From JAVBWO01 sp036677375 (GTDB taxonomy: Bacteria; Bacillota; Dehalobacteriia; UBA4068; UBA4997): a DNA stretch of 64,000 nucleotides. A program made the position numbers and the translations under genes. The stretch covers positions 124,001 through 188,000 of the forward strand of contig JAVBWO010000028.1 of NCBI GenBank assembly GCA_036677375.1. The letters are read 5' to 3'. The notes under the pieces were generated by a model. That model had not been told where the DNA came from and ran no database searches. It saw nothing but the letters and a program-made list of their open reading frames with translations. Positions 62,384 through 64,000 of the stretch are shown here, in pieces. Each line of letters begins with the position of its first letter. The stretch's first letter is position 1.

Positions 62384-62986
62384 ATGAGAAGCAAAAACCC
62401 GGAGCTGATGCTCCGTATTCAGGAATATATCGAAAAATACTTTAAGAAATATTCCTCCACACCCACCGTGCGTGAGGTTGCGAAAGCCATTGGAATCTCC
62501 GTCTCGTCCGCGCAGCGCTATCTTGTAGCAATGGCCGACAAACGCATGATCTCCTATGACCGCGGCGTTACTTCCACGCCGAAAATTGAGCTGATGAGTC
62601 CGGATTTCAACCGGGCCGCCCTTGTGGGTTCCATCCCCTGCGGAACTCCGGAGGAAAAAGAAGCTCAGATTGAAGAATATATCCCCCTTTCTGTATCTGT
62701 TTTCGGTTCCGGTGACTTCTATGTTCTCAGAGCATCCGGCGATTCTATGATTGACGCTCAGATTGACGATGGAGACCTGGTCGTCATTCGTGAACAGCAG
62801 GACGCCGGTATCGGAGAGATAGTCGTTGCACTGACGGACGAAGAAAAAAATACGCTGAAAAGGCTGGAATATGACCGTGAAAAAAGGCGCTATTATCTGC
62901 ACCCGGAGAATGAAAAATACACCGATATCTATGTCAAAAACCTGCGCGTACAGGGTGTAGCAACACATGTGATCAAGGCTTTGTAA
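62384..62986 (+). CDS. LexA/S24-family autocleaving repressor
   Basis: 200 residues: N-terminal winged helix (TPTVREVAKAIGISVSSAQRYLVAMADKRMISYDRGVTSTPK), a cleavage-site motif LVGSIPCGTPEE (Cys-Gly as the scissile pair instead of Ala-Gly), the nucleophile Ser in LRASGDSMIDAQI and the catalytic Lys in LTDEEKNTLKRLEY. The protein would self-cleave upon RecA activation, linking expression to DNA damage. It may control the following three genes; its operator is at 62352. Confidence 0.88.
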   Translation: MRSKNPELMLRIQEYIEKYFKKYSSTPTVREVAKAIGISVSSAQRYLVAMADKRMISYDRGVTSTPKIELMSPDFNRAALVGSIPCGTPEEKEAQIEEYIPLSVSVFGSGDFYVLRASGDSMIDAQIDDGDLVVIREQQDAGIGEIVVALTDEEKNTLKRLEYDREKRRYYLHPENEKYTDIYVKNLRVQGVATHVIKAL

Positions 62987-63001
62987 AGGGAGGTGACGTA
63001 A

Positions 63002-63232
63002 GTGCCGAAGCACTATGTGGAAGTGGACTGCCGTTTTGATAAGGACGGCATCCTGATTCCAAAGAGGATCAATTGGGACGATGGACGAAAATGGGAGATT
63101 GCCAAAGTGCTTCATACTTGCGATGCGCCTCAGCATAATCATGAAGGAATTCGCTATACAATAAAGATCGGTCGTGCGGAGAAATTTCTTTATCGGGAGG
63201 GGTCGCGATGGTATGTGGACTACTCTCCGTAG
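63002..63232 (+). CDS. small protein downstream of LexA-like gene, unknown
   Basis: 76 residues, no membrane segment: VEVDCRFDKDGILIPKRINWDDGRKWEIAKVL...GIRYTIKIGRAEKFLYREGSRWYVDYS is a compact beta-rich fold. GTG start after GGGAGGTGACGTAA. The same small protein type recurs next to LexA-like repressors and ImmA/IrrE genes in Clostridia; function unknown. Confidence 0.65.
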   Translation: MPKHYVEVDCRFDKDGILIPKRINWDDGRKWEIAKVLHTCDAPQHNHEGIRYTIKIGRAEKFLYREGSRWYVDYSP

Positions 63233-63249
63233 GAGGCGATACCTGAATT

Positions 63250-63966
63250 ATGAATCTTTTCACGTATGACGCTATCGACGAACTTGGCGACGAGTTGATA
63301 CGTCAGTATTTGGGCGAAGCGGCAGACACAACATTCTGCGTGGATGTAGAAGGCTTTGTTACCGACTTTCTTGGGCTGCCGCTGCTTTACCGCTCTTTTG
63401 CAGAAGATGACCCGGACAAGATCGGCTTTATTTCAGATGGGATAACGCCGATTCGGGTCTATGAGAACGGATCTGCTGTTTCGAGGGTTTATTCAAAAGG
63501 TACAATCATCATTGATAAATACCTTCGCTGTGAATCTGAAAGCGGCAGACGCAGATTTACCATCATCCATGAGGGCGCTCACTTCGTGCTGGATCGGGCT
63601 CTGCCCCGGGCCGGATACCACCGCGAATTTGATTATGAGCGCTGCTATAAGCCAGAGGATTTCCGGCAGCTTTTCACAATGTCAGAAGCAATATTTGACC
63701 GGATGGGAGCCGCGCTGCTGATGGCGCGCTTCATGGTATGCAATCTGGTACGGCGCTATGGCGTTACGGATGGCATCCCGGTGTATGGAGACAATGTGCT
63801 CCGCCCTGAAGACCGGCTGCTGATCAGCCGAATGGCCGGCGATATGGGCGCGTCCTTTCAGGCATTTTTCATCCGGCTCAGAGAACTCGGGTTCCTGATC
63901 CGTCGCCCGCTTGCGGAATACATTGTGGAAGACATGGGACTTGGAAAGGCAGGCGGTTCGAATTGA
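63250..63966 (+). CDS. ImmA/IrrE-family metallo-endopeptidase
   Basis: 238 residues with the zinc-peptidase motif HEGAHFVLDR (HExxH) in RRRFTIIHEGAHFVLD, an upstream beta-rich region and a C-terminal helical extension. ImmA-type proteases cleave repressors upon stress; pairing with a LexA-like repressor suggests a dual induction switch. ATG at 63250 is 17 bp after the previous stop. The 3' end overlaps the next start. Confidence 0.85.
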   Translation: MNLFTYDAIDELGDELIRQYLGEAADTTFCVDVEGFVTDFLGLPLLYRSFAEDDPDKIGFISDGITPIRVYENGSAVSRVYSKGTIIIDKYLRCESESGRRRFTIIHEGAHFVLDRALPRAGYHREFDYERCYKPEDFRQLFTMSEAIFDRMGAALLMARFMVCNLVRRYGVTDGIPVYGDNVLRPEDRLLISRMAGDMGASFQAFFIRLRELGFLIRRPLAEYIVEDMGLGKAGGSN

Positions 63967-64000
63967 GTAAAGTCAGAACCTACCGGCAGATAAAAACGAT
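63963..64000 (+). CDS. start of a further gene (window edge)
   Basis: A TTG start overlapping the previous stop by TGA opens a frame SKVRTYRQIKT that runs off the window. Twelve codons are too few to identify it; the overlap with the ImmA gene suggests the same operon. Confidence 0.35.
   Translation, partial: MSKVRTYRQIKT

Larger units (their letters stand above)
25945..64000. mobile_element. conjugative-type element carrying BREX island (open at right)
   Basis: The run from the methyltransferase fragment through VirB4, NlpC/P60, MobC, relaxase, VirD4 and the BREX island is in one orientation with mostly overlapping or tightly spaced genes. These are hallmark ICE genes. Neither an integrase nor attachment sites for this larger element are visible, so the right boundary lies outside the window and the left boundary (near 25.9 kb) is an estimate. 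VirB6 was not found. Confidence 0.55.

Noticed and set aside
1..64000. CRISPR arrays and insertion sequences
   Set aside because: No regularly spaced repeats of 24-40 bp and no intact transposase were found; the only repeats are the short ones reported.

Overview
The window is a Firmicutes chromosome, most likely an anaerobic, selenocysteine-using member of the Clostridia. The evidence is the gyrB-gyrA pair, Firmicutes-type Shine-Dalgarno sequences, selA-selB, a hybrid cluster protein locus with rubredoxin and ferredoxins, and Clostridia-type integrative elements. The species cannot be named from the sequence alone.

1-15470 is ordinary chromosome: the 3' three quarters of gyrB, gyrA, a YkvI-family permease, a 0.65-kb gene-poor transcript that looks like a structured RNA with a short leader ORF, a GerMN-domain protein, proC, selA-selB, a DUF1015 protein, an iron-dependent alcohol dehydrogenase and tadA.

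15471-20060 is a small integrated element (integrase, excisionase, replication-initiator-like protein, two small regulators or unknowns). It has cut a host tRNA-Ser(CGA) gene in two at the anticodon loop. The halves lie at 15471-15513 and 20002-20060 and share a 13-bp core. The element carries its own complete tRNA-Ser(CGA) just inside the left end. Clustered TTCTCCCC repeats lie at both ends, a 22-bp inverted repeat lies upstream of two genes, and a leader peptide plus attenuator-like hairpin precedes xis-int.

20061-25930 holds gene remnants (amidohydrolase tail, frameshifted Crp-type regulator) and then a nitrosative-stress locus: an intact Crp/Fnr regulator diverging from a 4Fe-4S protein, cupin, rubredoxin, hcp and ferredoxin, followed by an HD protein.

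25945-38398 is a conjugation module (truncated C5 methyltransferase, ribbon-helix-helix protein, small membrane protein, VirB4, NlpC/P60 hydrolase, accessory DUFs, candidate oriT, MobC, HUH relaxase, DUF3991/Toprim protein, VirD4, HTH protein). A PD-(D/E)XK-like gene interrupts it on the opposite strand. No VirB6-like gene or second integrase is visible, so the element is either degraded or continues past the window.

38730-61207 is a defence island in one orientation with very short gaps: an XRE regulator and a complete type 1 BREX set (brxA, brxB, brxC, pglX, pglZ, brxL). Two extra genes are embedded in it: a coiled-coil TIR protein between brxC and pglX, and a protein with a HEPN-type R-x4-H motif between pglX and pglZ. 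Downstream follow an SbcD-SbcC (Mre11-Rad50-like) pair and a zinc-hook ABC-type ATPase. A WYL regulator, a LexA/S24-type autocleaving repressor with a clear operator, a small protein and an ImmA/IrrE metallopeptidase complete the window. The layout suggests an epigenetic barrier (BREX) combined with two candidate abortive effectors (TIR, HEPN) and DNA-end-processing enzymes, carried on a conjugative element.
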